Under the pieces are notes generated by a model. The model was not told the DNA's origin. It saw only the letters and a list, made by a program, of their open reading frames with translations, and did not search any database. This document shows, in pieces, positions 23,853 through 32,586 of a stretch of 64,000 bases of DNA. This DNA is from Streptomyces cucumeris (lineage in GTDB: Bacteria > Actinomycetota > Actinomycetes > Streptomycetales > Streptomycetaceae): assembly GCF_024295805.1 (NCBI RefSeq), contig NZ_JANCLX010000001.1:1-64000 (forward strand). The letters run 5' to 3'. A program made the translations under genes and the position numbers. Position 1 is the first letter of the stretch. Every line of letters begins with the position of its first letter.

Positions 23853-23878
23853 CGGCCCTCACTTCACCGTGAGGGCCG
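23853..23878. repeat. Hairpin in divergent intergenic region
   Basis: Perfect 10-bp stem CGGCCCTCAC / GTGAGGGCCG with a 6-base loop. It lies between two divergent genes, where a terminator would not be expected, so it may be an operator or a leader-RNA structure. Confidence 0.5.
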
Positions 23879-23932
23879 TTGTGTTCTCAGCCCCGGTTCA
23901 GCCTCTTGCGCACCCCGCCGAGCCGCCGCTAG

Positions 23933-23961
23933 TTTCTGTACCTACAGCGTCCCTACAGAAA
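23933..23961. promoter_or_regulatory. TTTCTGTA inverted repeat, candidate operator
   Basis: Perfect 8-bp arms TTTCTGTA and TACAGAAA separated by 13 bases, ending 12 bases before the ATG at 23974. The spacer holds a further CTACAG half-site. It overlaps the expected promoter of the small DNA-binding protein gene that follows, which suggests autoregulation. Confidence 0.6.
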
Positions 23962-23973
23962 CGGGGTAGACCG

Positions 23974-24384
23974 ATGCCCAGGCCCAAGACCGGCGAGACC
24001 CCCAAGCGCAACGTCCGCGTCCCCGCCGACGTATGGACCGCCGCAAAAGACCGGGCCAAGAACGATGGCACCAACATCAGCACCGTGGTCGTCAGCGCCC
24101 TGCGACAGTACGCCGCAGACGGCACCATCCCACTCTCCGACGCCCTCACCACCCGACTCATCGCGCACGCCGACGCCCGCGCCAACGCACAGCGAAACCA
24201 GCCGCCGTCCGCCCCGCAGGTGCAGCTACGCACCTTCATCGCACCCGAGCAGGACATGGTCATGCTGGACGCCACCGAGGTCTCGCGCCTCCTCCGCGAC
24301 CTCGGAACCTCCTACCAGGCACCCGAATTGGCGCGGCTCGCTGACACGCTGGACGAGCAAGCTCAGCAGGCACTCCGCGACTGA
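23974..24384 (+). CDS. Ribbon-helix-helix-like DNA-binding protein
   Basis: 136 residues; ATG at 23974 with GGGGTAGACC upstream. The N-terminal RPKTGETPKRNVRVPADVW then AAKDRAKNDGTNISTVVVSA has the beta-strand/helix/helix pattern of CopG/ParG-type proteins. The rest is a helical tail. It is one of few plus-strand genes in the prophage and has a dyad operator in front, so it is probably a repressor or antitoxin-like regulator. No toxin gene is adjacent. Confidence 0.7.
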   Translation: MPRPKTGETPKRNVRVPADVWTAAKDRAKNDGTNISTVVVSALRQYAADGTIPLSDALTTRLIAHADARANAQRNQPPSAPQVQLRTFIAPEQDMVMLDATEVSRLLRDLGTSYQAPELARLADTLDEQAQQALRD

Positions 24385-24399
24385 CCAGACACGACGAAA

Positions 24400-24429
24400 G
24401 CCCCCTCCGGCCCGAAGGCCAGAGGGGGC
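24400..24429. terminator. Terminator between convergent genes
   Basis: Stem GCCCCCTC / GAGGGGGC with a GAAAG-type start upstream, placed between the plus-strand regulator gene and the convergent minus-strand membrane gene. Probably serves both directions. Confidence 0.7.
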
Positions 24430-24444
24430 ACACACCCGCCGTCG

Positions 24445-24774
24445 TCACACTCCAGAGCGCTCCCGCCGCTCCCGCTGAGCCCGGACCACCATCCGCGTCC
24501 GCTGCGCCATCAGCGCGGCGATCGCCACCAACACCGCCACCCGACAGCTACGCAGCACCGTCGCCATGCAGCCCTCGGGCCATGCGGTGATGAGCATCGT
24601 GTAGAGGCACAGCAGCCCCACGGCGCCAGCGAACGACATCAGATTCCGCCCTATGTCGCTGCGCCACCACGGCGCCAGCAGGTGGTAGGTGAGAGCGAAA
24701 CCCGCGCAGGTCAGGAAGACCAAGCCGCTCGCGACCACATTGACCAGTTGGTCCACCGCCAGCCCTCCCATCAC
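24445..24774 (-). CDS. Phage integral membrane protein (lysis region)
   Basis: 109 residues with three hydrophobic helices (VVASGLVFLTCAGFALTYHL, FAGAVGLLCLYTMLITAW and VAVLVAIAALMAQ) and a basic tail. The WWRSDIGRNLM segment is typical of a small membrane protein family in actinophage lysis cassettes. It may assist the holin. The ATG overlaps the preceding stop. Confidence 0.65.
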   Translation of the reverse strand: MMGGLAVDQLVNVVASGLVFLTCAGFALTYHLLAPWWRSDIGRNLMSFAGAVGLLCLYTMLITAWPEGCMATVLRSCRVAVLVAIAALMAQRTRMVVRAQRERRERSGV

Positions 24775-24983
24775 GACGACCCCCCGAACACAGCGCGGAT
24801 CTTCGCCTCGAAATTGTTCTCCTCCCGCAGCCGCCGCATCCGCTGAACCTCCGCAATCACCAGCGGCCGCCGCTCCTCGGCCTCCTGCCGCGCCACCCGC
24901 GCCCGGTCCAGCGCCGCCTCCGCAGCCTGCTGCCCCGGCGTCGGCTCACCCCGACGACGTAGGCGCCTGATCCAGCCGAGCAT
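24771..24983 (-). CDS. Small helical actinophage protein
   Basis: 70 residues, highly charged and helical, ending LREENNFEAKIRAVFGG, a motif common in small proteins of actinophage lysis regions. Overlaps both neighbours. Function unknown. Confidence 0.6.
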   Translation of the reverse strand: MLGWIRRLRRRGEPTPGQQAAEAALDRARVARQEAEERRPLVIAEVQRMRRLREENNFEAKIRAVFGGSS

Positions 24984-25287
24984 CAGCGGCCACCTCCTCC
25001 CGCTGCGGCTGCGGCAGAGAAGTCAGCACGTGGCCAGCCGTCCGGGACAGCTCCAGCAGCTCGCGGATCTGCTCCCGGTCCGCCGCCCGCCCCGCCTCAG
25101 ACTCGCTATGTGCGGCGCGCCAGGTGTCCCGCTCCTCCCGCATGTCCTGGAGGGTGGAGCGGGGCACCAGGCGGCCGGTCAGCACCATGAGGACCACGAT
25201 GGTGATGAGGACGACGGCGCCGCCCTGGGTGGGGTTGATACCGAACAGCTCGGCCACGGTCGTCGCCCCCTCTTGCTGCGCGAACAC
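24946..25287 (-). CDS. Single-pass membrane protein with coiled coil (lysis region)
   Basis: 113 residues from a GTG at 25287, two bases after the holin stop. One membrane helix (GAVVLITIVVLMVLTGRLV) followed by a coiled coil (LQDMREERDTWRAAHSESEA). It resembles spanin- or antiholin-type accessory lysis proteins of actinophages by layout only. Confidence 0.6.
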   Translation of the reverse strand: MFAQQEGATTVAELFGINPTQGGAVVLITIVVLMVLTGRLVPRSTLQDMREERDTWRAAHSESEAGRAADREQIRELLELSRTAGHVLTSLPQPQREEVAADARLDQAPTSSG

Positions 25288-25289
25288 GG

Positions 25290-25517
25290 TCAGAGGCCCG
25301 CCGGGCCCCGCGGGGTGTGCCGGGCCTGCCAACCAGACAGGAACGTCACCCCGGGCGGAACCAGAGCGATGGTGATCACCTGAAGCCAGCCGGGCAGCGG
25401 GTCGAGCAGGGACTCGTCCGCGGCCACCGAGTTGAGGACAGCGAGCACGAGCGACACGAGGAAGGTCGCAGTCGTTGCCGCCTTCACCTTCGCCTCGACA
25501 GGGACCTGATCAGCCAT
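25290..25517 (-). CDS. Holin
   Basis: 75 residues with two membrane helices (AATTATFLVSLVLAVLNSV and LQVITIALVPPGVTFLSGW) and short charged ends. Size, topology and place next to the amidase fit an actinophage holin that opens the membrane for the endolysin. Confidence 0.8.
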   Translation of the reverse strand: MADQVPVEAKVKAATTATFLVSLVLAVLNSVAADESLLDPLPGWLQVITIALVPPGVTFLSGWQARHTPRGPAGL

Positions 25518-25526
25518 GGGTCTACC

Positions 25527-26303
25527 TCACTTCTTGATTCGGAGCTTGTCGCCCGGGGAGATCAGCGACGGATTGAGGTCGATCAGCTGGGCGAGCGTGA
25601 GCCCGTGGCTCTTCGCGACCCCGGACAACGTGTCCTTGGCCTTCACCGTGTAGGTCGTCGGCACCGGCGTGGTGGGCGGGGTTCCACCGCCCCCGGGCTT
25701 CCCGGCCAGCAGCTTGGCGACCCGGGCCCGGAAGTCGGCCATGGAGAACGTGGGATCGATCTTGCCTGGCTGCCATTCCTTGTGGCCGATCACCGACTTC
25801 TCCGACCATCCGTGCTTGCGGCACAGCGCGGCCGCCCACCGCGCGGCTGCCTCCACCTGAGCCTCGGGCCACGGGTCCTTCCCGTCGCCGAGGTTGATGA
25901 GCTCGATGCCGTAGAACGCGCGATTGCCGTCCGCGTTCGCTTCGTTGTCCGGCGGCAGCGCGGTCTCGGCAATGACAGCCTGGAGGACGTCGTCGTCACC
26001 GAGCCCGGCGTGGTTGGCCCGCCCCCAACCGACCATGTAGATCGTGCCGTCCTTGGCGCCGACGCTGTGGCACAGCGGGCCGGGCAGATCGGCGTGGCCG
26101 TCGTAGCAGAGCTCCACCGAGTCGGCGGTCTGTGCGGCGGTGGCGCCGCGGGTGACGGTGTGGTGAATCATCACCCCGTGGACCTGGCCCCATGAGCCCT
26201 TGTGGTTGCGGTTGTGGTCCTGCCAGTCCTTGTGCCCGGTGACCTTGCAGCCCTCGGCTCTGAGTGCCGCGAGGGCGGTGGCGGCAGACAGGGGTGTGGC
26301 CAT
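25527..26303 (-). CDS. Endolysin: N-acetylmuramoyl-L-alanine amidase with LysM
   Basis: 258 residues; ATG at 26303 with AGGAGTATCCGC upstream. Amidase_2 domain at about 25-190 with zinc ligands in MIHHTV and VIGHKEW, plus YGIELINLG. A linker of Gly/Pro/Thr leads to a C-terminal LysM (TYTVKAKDTLSGVAKSHGLT) that binds peptidoglycan. It cuts the bond between muramic acid and the stem peptide at the end of infection. Confidence 0.92.
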   Translation of the reverse strand: MATPLSAATALAALRAEGCKVTGHKDWQDHNRNHKGSWGQVHGVMIHHTVTRGATAAQTADSVELCYDGHADLPGPLCHSVGAKDGTIYMVGWGRANHAGLGDDDVLQAVIAETALPPDNEANADGNRAFYGIELINLGDGKDPWPEAQVEAAARWAAALCRKHGWSEKSVIGHKEWQPGKIDPTFSMADFRARVAKLLAGKPGGGGTPPTTPVPTTYTVKAKDTLSGVAKSHGLTLAQLIDLNPSLISPGDKLRIKK

Positions 26304-26379
26304 GCGGATACTCCTGGGGAAGAAGAAGGCCCCGAGCCGGGCGGCGCGGGGCGGTGGTGTGGGGCGGAGCGGGTTGCGG

Positions 26380-28965
26380 TCAGGTGGCGTAGCCGTACAG
26401 CAAGATCCCGCTGCCCGTGCCGAACGCGCCGGCCGTGAAAGCGCCACTGGTGACGGTGGGCGGCGTGCTCAACCCGGCATCCGTACCGCCGAACCCGGGC
26501 GAGACGCTCGCAAGGATGTCCGCGACGGACCCCTCCGAGACGAGGGACGGCACGGTCGTGGCCTTGATCATGACGCCGATGTAGTGCAGCCCCGTGTACG
26601 TCGTCACGTACGAAGAGGCGCTGCCCGCGGTCGTCTGCGCGATCGCCACGCTCTTCGCCGTGTTCGCCGCCCAGGCCGTCGTGGTCTGGTCCGCGGTCCG
26701 GGCGACCGCGACCTTCGCCGAGTTGTGGAGGGTGAACCACCAGTTCGTCGGGCTGGACGCCGCCGTGCCCCCGGACACGAAACCGAGGCTGGAGACGGTG
26801 AAGCCCTTGGGCAGCCACAGCGGCACCAGATACAGCGACCCTGACGTCGGGGTGTTGCTGGTGCCCGCGCGGAGCCGGGTGGTCGTCTCGTAACGGCCCG
26901 AGGGCCGCATCAGCGATTCGATGTGCCCGGTCAGGTCGAAGGGGCTGGTGTTCGGCTGGGTGGACTGGTCGTCCATGCCCCCGCTGGTGCCGGAGTCGGC
27001 GATGTCGTTGCCCCACCTGGTCACGTTGGTGCAGGTGTTGGTGATGCTGACGCCCCACGCGGCCTCGTTCCCGCTGCCGTACTTGCGGACCTTGTTCCCG
27101 GACAGCTTCAGCCCATCAAGCGCCGAGCTGATGCGGATGCCGTAGTTCCCGGACGACGCGCGGGAGGAGCCCTTGACGTAGTTGTCCTGCACAGAGACGT
27201 CGGTGCCAGCCAGCACGTGGATGCCGTTGGTGCCCGCGTCCCGGATCCCGTTGTCGGCGATCAGCACGCCGGTGCCGGTGTCGCAGGAGATGCCGACCGC
27301 GCCCGGGGCGTAGATCCGGTTCCCGGTGATTGTCGCTCCGAGGATCTGTTCCTGGCTGATGCCCGTACCGCCGGTGCTCCGTACGAGGTTGCCGCTCAAG
27401 GTGTACTGCTCGGCGTAGTAGATCCTGACGCCGTTCTCGGAGCCGCCGACGGTGTCCACGACGTTGCCGGTGATCGTGACGTCGGTGACCCGGCCGGTGC
27501 TCTCCCCGTACAGCAGGATCCCGTCGTCCACGCTCCCGGTGTTCCGGATCGTGTTGTCGGCGATCACCAGGTTCCGCATGGCCTGGGAGGCGTTGGTGAC
27601 CGTGCCGGACAGGTCGGTGGAGTCCGCGGCGTCCGAGCTGATGATCGTGCGCGCCCGGATCCCGGAGCCGCAGCCGGTCAGGGTGTTGCCCTGGATCACG
27701 CAGTCGTCGTAGGCGTACGCCACCACCCCGTATTGGAGACAGCCCTCGAAGGTGTTGCCCACGATGCGGATACGTCGGTGCGCGGTGCCCACCGTCGCGG
27801 AGTGGGAGCCGATGCCGCGCGGCCACGCGGTCGTGCCCGCGGTGCCGGACGCGCCGACGTAGCAGTTCCGGATCTCGATGTCCTCGCACACCGCGTTGTC
27901 ATACGGGCCGAAGCCGCCGAACGCGCCCGAGCTCTTGGCCAGGTCGATCTGCACGGCCTCGGAAAAATCACGGCCGCCGGGGTCGACGTAGCCCAGGAAC
28001 CGGCAGTCCTCGATCAGCCCGTTCTTCGTGCTGTTGAACTCGATGCCGTGGTACCCGGGCAGGTCCCGCACCTCGACGCCGCGCACGGTGACGCCGCGGG
28101 CGTGCCCGATGCTGATGCACATACTGCTGGACGTCAGGCCACTGGTGGTGCCCTTCATATCCCATACGCCGCCTTCGATCACGATGTCCCCGTGGCCCGT
28201 CCAGCCGCCGTAGGACTGGTCGGCGTCCCCGTTGAGGAGCATCGTGGTGGCCTGCGCACGCACGAACCTGGTGCCCGGCATCAGCGTGAGGCGGGTGCGC
28301 CCGTAGATCCGCAACGGCAGCGACGCCAACTTGTACGTGCCCGCAGGCACCAGCACCCAGCCCCCGCCCGCGGTACGCGCCGCGTTCAGCGCGGACTGGA
28401 TCGCCGGGGCGTCGTTGGCCACACCGTCGCCGACCGCCCCGTACACGCGCGGGTTGAAGATGCGCATCCCGGAGAGCTGGAAGCTGCCCGCGGTGAGCAC
28501 GCCGGAGACCGTCGCATTGCCGCTGACGGTGAGCCCGTCGGCCGCCACGCCGCCCTCGACGTCCAGGCCGCCGTCGACAGCAGCGCCGTCGGCGAGCGTG
28601 ACCGGGGCGGTGACCGTGCCGCCCTCACTCTTCTTCAGCGCGTCCGCGGCCGTCCCGATGGCCTCCTGCGCGAGTTCCCGCGCGGCCTGGTACCAGCGCA
28701 GCGGCGTACCGCCGGGCCCGTTGTACTCGTACTCGATCGCCGTCGCGTCATCGACCTTGAAGGTGCGGACCGCACCAGGCGCCGCCGAGCCAACCGGATT
28801 GGTGCGCAGCTCGGCGATCGGCGTGGTGCCATTCGCCTCATACAGGGCGGTGATCAGCTCGTTCGTCCCCGCCCGGTACACCAGCACCGCGTAGCTCGGG
28901 ATGGCGTTGCCTGCGGAGTCGGTGAGGACGTCGGCCGGGGTGCCGCCATAGGTGTACTGCGTCAT
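26380..28965 (-). CDS. Tail fibre/tailspike with right-handed beta-helix
   Basis: 861 residues. Residues about 1-100 look like an adaptor (TQYTYGGTPADVLTDSAGN). GAVGDGVANDAPAIQSALNA at about 175-195 is the start motif of pectate-lyase-like beta-helix proteins, and the next 350 residues are short repeated beta turns (ITGNVV, IADNTI, VQDNYV). The C-terminal 150 residues form a separate domain (YETTTRLRAGTSNTP...). It probably binds or degrades host surface polysaccharide. Start at 28965 after GGGAGGCGCGGC. Confidence 0.85.
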   Translation of the reverse strand: MTQYTYGGTPADVLTDSAGNAIPSYAVLVYRAGTNELITALYEANGTTPIAELRTNPVGSAAPGAVRTFKVDDATAIEYEYNGPGGTPLRWYQAARELAQEAIGTAADALKKSEGGTVTAPVTLADGAAVDGGLDVEGGVAADGLTVSGNATVSGVLTAGSFQLSGMRIFNPRVYGAVGDGVANDAPAIQSALNAARTAGGGWVLVPAGTYKLASLPLRIYGRTRLTLMPGTRFVRAQATTMLLNGDADQSYGGWTGHGDIVIEGGVWDMKGTTSGLTSSSMCISIGHARGVTVRGVEVRDLPGYHGIEFNSTKNGLIEDCRFLGYVDPGGRDFSEAVQIDLAKSSGAFGGFGPYDNAVCEDIEIRNCYVGASGTAGTTAWPRGIGSHSATVGTAHRRIRIVGNTFEGCLQYGVVAYAYDDCVIQGNTLTGCGSGIRARTIISSDAADSTDLSGTVTNASQAMRNLVIADNTIRNTGSVDDGILLYGESTGRVTDVTITGNVVDTVGGSENGVRIYYAEQYTLSGNLVRSTGGTGISQEQILGATITGNRIYAPGAVGISCDTGTGVLIADNGIRDAGTNGIHVLAGTDVSVQDNYVKGSSRASSGNYGIRISSALDGLKLSGNKVRKYGSGNEAAWGVSITNTCTNVTRWGNDIADSGTSGGMDDQSTQPNTSPFDLTGHIESLMRPSGRYETTTRLRAGTSNTPTSGSLYLVPLWLPKGFTVSSLGFVSGGTAASSPTNWWFTLHNSAKVAVARTADQTTTAWAANTAKSVAIAQTTAGSASSYVTTYTGLHYIGVMIKATTVPSLVSEGSVADILASVSPGFGGTDAGLSTPPTVTSGAFTAGAFGTGSGILLYGYAT

Positions 28966-28977
28966 GCCGCGCCTCCC

Positions 28978-29601
28978 TCAGTCGATCCAGTACGAGCCGG
29001 AGATGTTCACCCAGGGGGTGCCGGACTCCGTCGGCCCGTCCTGGGACCACCAGAGGACAGATCCCGGATCGCCCAGGCTCGAGGCGGTATCGACGTCCAG
29101 GACTTCCAACTTCCCGGTGCCGATGACGACGCTGCCCGCGAGGCTGGACGTCGCCGCCCACGCGCCGATCTGTCCCTGCGGGATGCAATCCGTCGGCACC
29201 GAGGCGATCTTGATTCCGCCGTTGGGGATGACCGCCCCGTCCGTGCGCGCGATCCGGCCGCGCAGGAAGACCTGCTTCCCGACGCGCCGGGCCTGCGGGG
29301 TGTACGTGTCCTCCTGGTACCCGGCGGCCGGGGTGACGTCCTGCCACTCGGGCAGCGGCTCCCACACGGTGATCCACGTATTGGAGCCCGATTCGGTCTT
29401 GACCCAGGTGGTGCCGTCGTCTGCGATTGCCACCGTGTGCTGGGGAGCGCTCGACAGCGTGCTGTTGCGGTCGGCCAGGTTGGTGACGTGCTGCACCAGG
29501 TGCGGGTCCACGGCGGTCGCCAGCTCCGCGACCGCCGCGATGACGTCCGGCCCGTCCCCGCCCCCGGGCACCGGCAGCTGTGCATATCCGATGGTGGCCA
29601 A
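28978..29601 (-). CDS. Minor tail protein (tail tip or fibre base)
   Basis: 207 residues. The middle part (DTYTPQARRVGKQVFLRGRI) resembles domains found in tail-tip proteins of Streptomyces phages. Lies directly before the fibre gene. Exact role unknown. Confidence 0.65.
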   Translation of the reverse strand: MATIGYAQLPVPGGGDGPDVIAAVAELATAVDPHLVQHVTNLADRNSTLSSAPQHTVAIADDGTTWVKTESGSNTWITVWEPLPEWQDVTPAAGYQEDTYTPQARRVGKQVFLRGRIARTDGAVIPNGGIKIASVPTDCIPQGQIGAWAATSSLAGSVVIGTGKLEVLDVDTASSLGDPGSVLWWSQDGPTESGTPWVNISGSYWID

Positions 29602-29613
29602 AGCGGGTGCCCC

Positions 29614-30537
29614 CTATGCCGAGAAGGTGATGGTGATGCGCCCGCCGGTGACGGACATGTAGTCCCTTGAGCCGCGGGCGTAGATGGCGAGGCCCTTCGC
29701 GGCCCCGCTGGCGAGCTGGCTGCGCCAGGCAGACGGGATAGTGGCCGTGCCCTTGGCGCCCACGCTCAGGCTGATGAGCTCCTCCGGCCCGTCGTCGAGA
29801 TCCAGGGAGGAGGGCGGCGAGCTGTGGTCGTGCAGGTACAGGTGCAGGGGGCGCCGCGAGTTGGCCCCGGCCCCGCCCTTCCGGGTGAACTGCACCTTCA
29901 TCGACGCGACGGTCTTGCCCGAGCATGCGTTCTGGATCGCGCTCCCGTAGAACCACGCCCCACGCAGGTCACCACGGCCGGAGTAGTCGCCCTGGAACGG
30001 GTTGTCCCGACCCTCGTCCCTCCGGCCGTTGCGCCAGGAGCCGGAGCTCGTCGGCGAGATCGTGACTGTCTTCGGCGGCCGGGTCGGCGGCGTGCCCGGG
30101 GACGGGTCACTGGCGTCGCCGACCTTGAAATAGACCTCCAACTTCCCGGAGACCTTGCGGACGTGGACCTCCGTGGCCTGCTGCCAGCCCGACCCGGCCG
30201 GCGCCCCGGTCCCGTACGTCGCCGCCCGGATCACCTGCATGTCGTCGAGGACTTCTTCAGCCAGGGCCTGCACCCGGGCCTGGTCGGTCTCAGCCGGGTC
30301 ATCGCCCAGGCGCCACATCACCACGGGCCGTGCGCCCATGCGCACGGCGACCCAGTCGTCCTTCGTCCGGTCGCGGTAGGAGTCCGCGCACGCGACCTCG
30401 AGGAGTAGCTGGCCATTGAGGTCGAGGTTCACCCTGCCCGACGCGGTCACGTCCTCCACCCGGGCGGAGACGATGCCGCTCGTGCTCGCGCTGGCCTGCG
30501 CCATGAGGCGGGCGAAGTCCTCGGCCGCGTCGCCCAT
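29614..30537 (-). CDS. Minor tail protein
   Basis: 307 residues from the ATG at 30537, adjacent to the upstream stop. N-terminal part (ARVEDVTASGRVNLDLNGQL) looks like an OB-type tail-hub domain; the C-terminal half carries a Ser/Thr/Pro linker and a beta-rich domain (SMKVQFTRKGGAGANSRRPL) like carbohydrate-binding modules of actinophage tail proteins. Confidence 0.65.
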   Translation of the reverse strand: MGDAAEDFARLMAQASASTSGIVSARVEDVTASGRVNLDLNGQLLLEVACADSYRDRTKDDWVAVRMGARPVVMWRLGDDPAETDQARVQALAEEVLDDMQVIRAATYGTGAPAGSGWQQATEVHVRKVSGKLEVYFKVGDASDPSPGTPPTRPPKTVTISPTSSGSWRNGRRDEGRDNPFQGDYSGRGDLRGAWFYGSAIQNACSGKTVASMKVQFTRKGGAGANSRRPLHLYLHDHSSPPSSLDLDDGPEELISLSVGAKGTATIPSAWRSQLASGAAKGLAIYARGSRDYMSVTGGRITITFSA

Positions 30538-30538
30538 T

Positions 30539-31690
30539 TCACAGCCTCCTGGTGGTCGTGCGGGTGGTGCACTGCATGGACGGAGCGCCGAGGGTGTAGC
30601 CGAGGGAGTCAACAAGATGCGGCTCCCACACCCCAGGCCGCACCTCGGCCTCGACCACGTCCCCGGCCTCGAGGGCCGGATTGCACGCCGCCGTGAACGA
30701 CAGCGACGACTGGACGCCGAGGGAATCGGCGAGCCGGGACTTTGCCACGTCCGTGCCCTGAGCCTGGGTGGTGATGACCGCGCTGGCGTACCGGTCCACG
30801 CGCAGGCGCACACCGGTGAGGCCGAGGCGCTGCGGCGCCAGAGGGTCGTTGATCGGGTCGGGCCCGGCATAGGTGAGGCTGTTGGGGTCGTCGTCCCACG
30901 CGTACGCGGTGATGGCCGGAGCCCCGTCGCCGCCGTCTGAGGTGACGATCCAGACGTTGACCAGGCCCTCGGCGCTGGTCTCCTCCTGCACACTGACCAG
31001 TGCCCCGCCGGGGCCACGCGGGATCCGCCACACCACCGGGTCCGCGAGGGTCGGGACCGGCCCCACGGTGACGATGCCGCGCGCGTCCGCCCAGATCCGC
31101 CCGGCCAGCGCCGCAGCGATGCCTGTACCGGTGCCGTTGGAGTCCGTGCCGGCGGAGAGCACACCCCACCGGTCATCGGAGACGATCTGCGGCACGGTGG
31201 TCTGCGGCGCGACCCCCGGCAGCCAGGCCACCGGTACTCCGGGCAGGGCCTCGCCGACCAGCTGCTCCACCAGTTCCTTGGCGGAGGCCGGGCCGAGCGT
31301 CCGCGACGAGGGGAACTTCGCCCGGCGCAGCTCGTCCTCGCGGCCCGCCAGCTCGACCGTGATCGTGCCCGCGGCTGTCCGGGCGGGGCGGCTGACCACG
31401 TAGTGCCCGGCCGGGATCCACTCCGGCTCGCGCCGCGCGAGCTGGAGCCCCTGCCACAGGCGAACGTTGGTGACGACGTCGTTGATGCCGTCCCGGCCGA
31501 TGTCCACCCCGCCGAGCTCGGCTGTCGCGGTGTACCGGACATCAGCGGTCTGGTCCACCTTGATCTGCGCTGAACCGGGCACGAGCTGCGCCGGGCGCCA
31601 GGTGGTGCCGTCGTTGGACCACTCGGCGCGGGCCGGGCGGCGGATCGCGCCCGCCAGCGCCGCCAGCGCCGCCGAGCTGATCGGCAGCAC
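30539..31690 (-). CDS. Tail hub protein (DUF5047-like)
   Basis: 383 residues. The pattern RPARAEWSNDGTTW ... VDIGRDGINDVVTNVRLW ... GHYVVSRP fits the DUF5047-like baseplate hub proteins of Streptomyces siphoviruses. It follows the distal tail gene and precedes the tail-tip genes, as expected for a hub. Confidence 0.72.
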   Translation of the reverse strand: MLPISSAALAALAGAIRRPARAEWSNDGTTWRPAQLVPGSAQIKVDQTADVRYTATAELGGVDIGRDGINDVVTNVRLWQGLQLARREPEWIPAGHYVVSRPARTAAGTITVELAGREDELRRAKFPSSRTLGPASAKELVEQLVGEALPGVPVAWLPGVAPQTTVPQIVSDDRWGVLSAGTDSNGTGTGIAAALAGRIWADARGIVTVGPVPTLADPVVWRIPRGPGGALVSVQEETSAEGLVNVWIVTSDGGDGAPAITAYAWDDDPNSLTYAGPDPINDPLAPQRLGLTGVRLRVDRYASAVITTQAQGTDVAKSRLADSLGVQSSLSFTAACNPALEAGDVVEAEVRPGVWEPHLVDSLGYTLGAPSMQCTTRTTTRRL

Positions 31691-32568
31691 TACGCTGCCC
31701 CGTTGGTCGCCAGCGACGCGAACGAGCTGTACGCGGAGGCCACGGCGTCGTACGAGTCCCAGGCCGCGGCGAGCGCGTCGTATGACCAGCCGGGCATGCG
31801 CATCGGCTGGCCGGCCGTCGGCGGCCGCTCCACCTCCGTCACCTGCGCCGTGAACGTGCGCGCCCCGGTTGGGGTGGTGTCGATCGCCTCGGCCGGGTCG
31901 CCGAGCAGCACGAACTGATCGGGCCGGCGCGCGTCCGCCCGGGTCTGAAGCAGCCGCACCCCTGGGGTGGTGAGCAGCTTCCGCATGATCTCGATCGCGT
32001 CGCCCTCCGCGTCCAGCGTGATGTCACTGGACGCGGCCTTGTACTCGTCCTGGGAGGTGATCGGGTACCGGCTGCCCATCACGTCCGCGCTGTCGATGCG
32101 GGCCGCCCAGGACAGGGCGGGCCAGGACGTGACCGTGACCCGGGCCGATACTCCCGGCTCATCGAGCGACTTGATCCACACGTCAGCCTGGCCCGACGGG
32201 TCAGGCAGCGTCACGGCCACACTGGACGCGGGGCCGGTGGTGCCGTCCGCATAGGTCGGCCGCGCCGTGTAGGTCACCGCTCGGCCGAGCGGCGCCTCAT
32301 GGTCGTACGCCGCCCCGACGCCCTCGATGCACCAGGCCAGATCCGCGCCCCGTACCGGTACCGACCCGGCCGCGCCCGGGTCGAGCCGCGTGATGAGCAC
32401 CTTGCGGACGTCAGCGACGCCCGCGAGCGGGGTGGCCGCCGTGTAGTCCACGGACAGCACTACCCCGCTCCACGCTGGGTCCAGCACTGCCGTCAGCCAG
32501 CCGTCCGCGCTCACCGCGGGGGTGGGCAGGGTGACCGGCGGCGCCAGCGGGTCCACGATCATCGGCAC
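31690..32568 (-). CDS. Distal tail protein
   Basis: 292 residues, directly after the tape measure gene, where distal tail (Dit-like) proteins are encoded. It contains fibronectin-like beta segments (VTYTARPTYADGTTGPASSV) and a conserved DSADVMGSRYPI piece. Its stop codon overlaps the start of the hub gene. Confidence 0.65.
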   Translation of the reverse strand: MPMIVDPLAPPVTLPTPAVSADGWLTAVLDPAWSGVVLSVDYTAATPLAGVADVRKVLITRLDPGAAGSVPVRGADLAWCIEGVGAAYDHEAPLGRAVTYTARPTYADGTTGPASSVAVTLPDPSGQADVWIKSLDEPGVSARVTVTSWPALSWAARIDSADVMGSRYPITSQDEYKAASSDITLDAEGDAIEIMRKLLTTPGVRLLQTRADARRPDQFVLLGDPAEAIDTTPTGARTFTAQVTEVERPPTAGQPMRMPGWSYDALAAAWDSYDAVASAYSSFASLATNGAA

Positions 32569-32586
32569 GGTGCCACCTCCTCTTCC

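Noticed and set aside
19133-24384. Phage integrase or excisionase among the left-end genes
   Set aside because: No tyrosine recombinase (R-H-R-Y) or serine integrase motifs were found in any frame here; the small DNA-binding proteins cannot be called excisionases with confidence.
26923-29670. Long plus-strand open frame opposite the tail fibre and tail-tip genes
   Set aside because: It has no ribosome site, is rich in Arg/Gly/Ala/Val of high-GC type, and lies opposite genes with clear phage domains; an antisense shadow.
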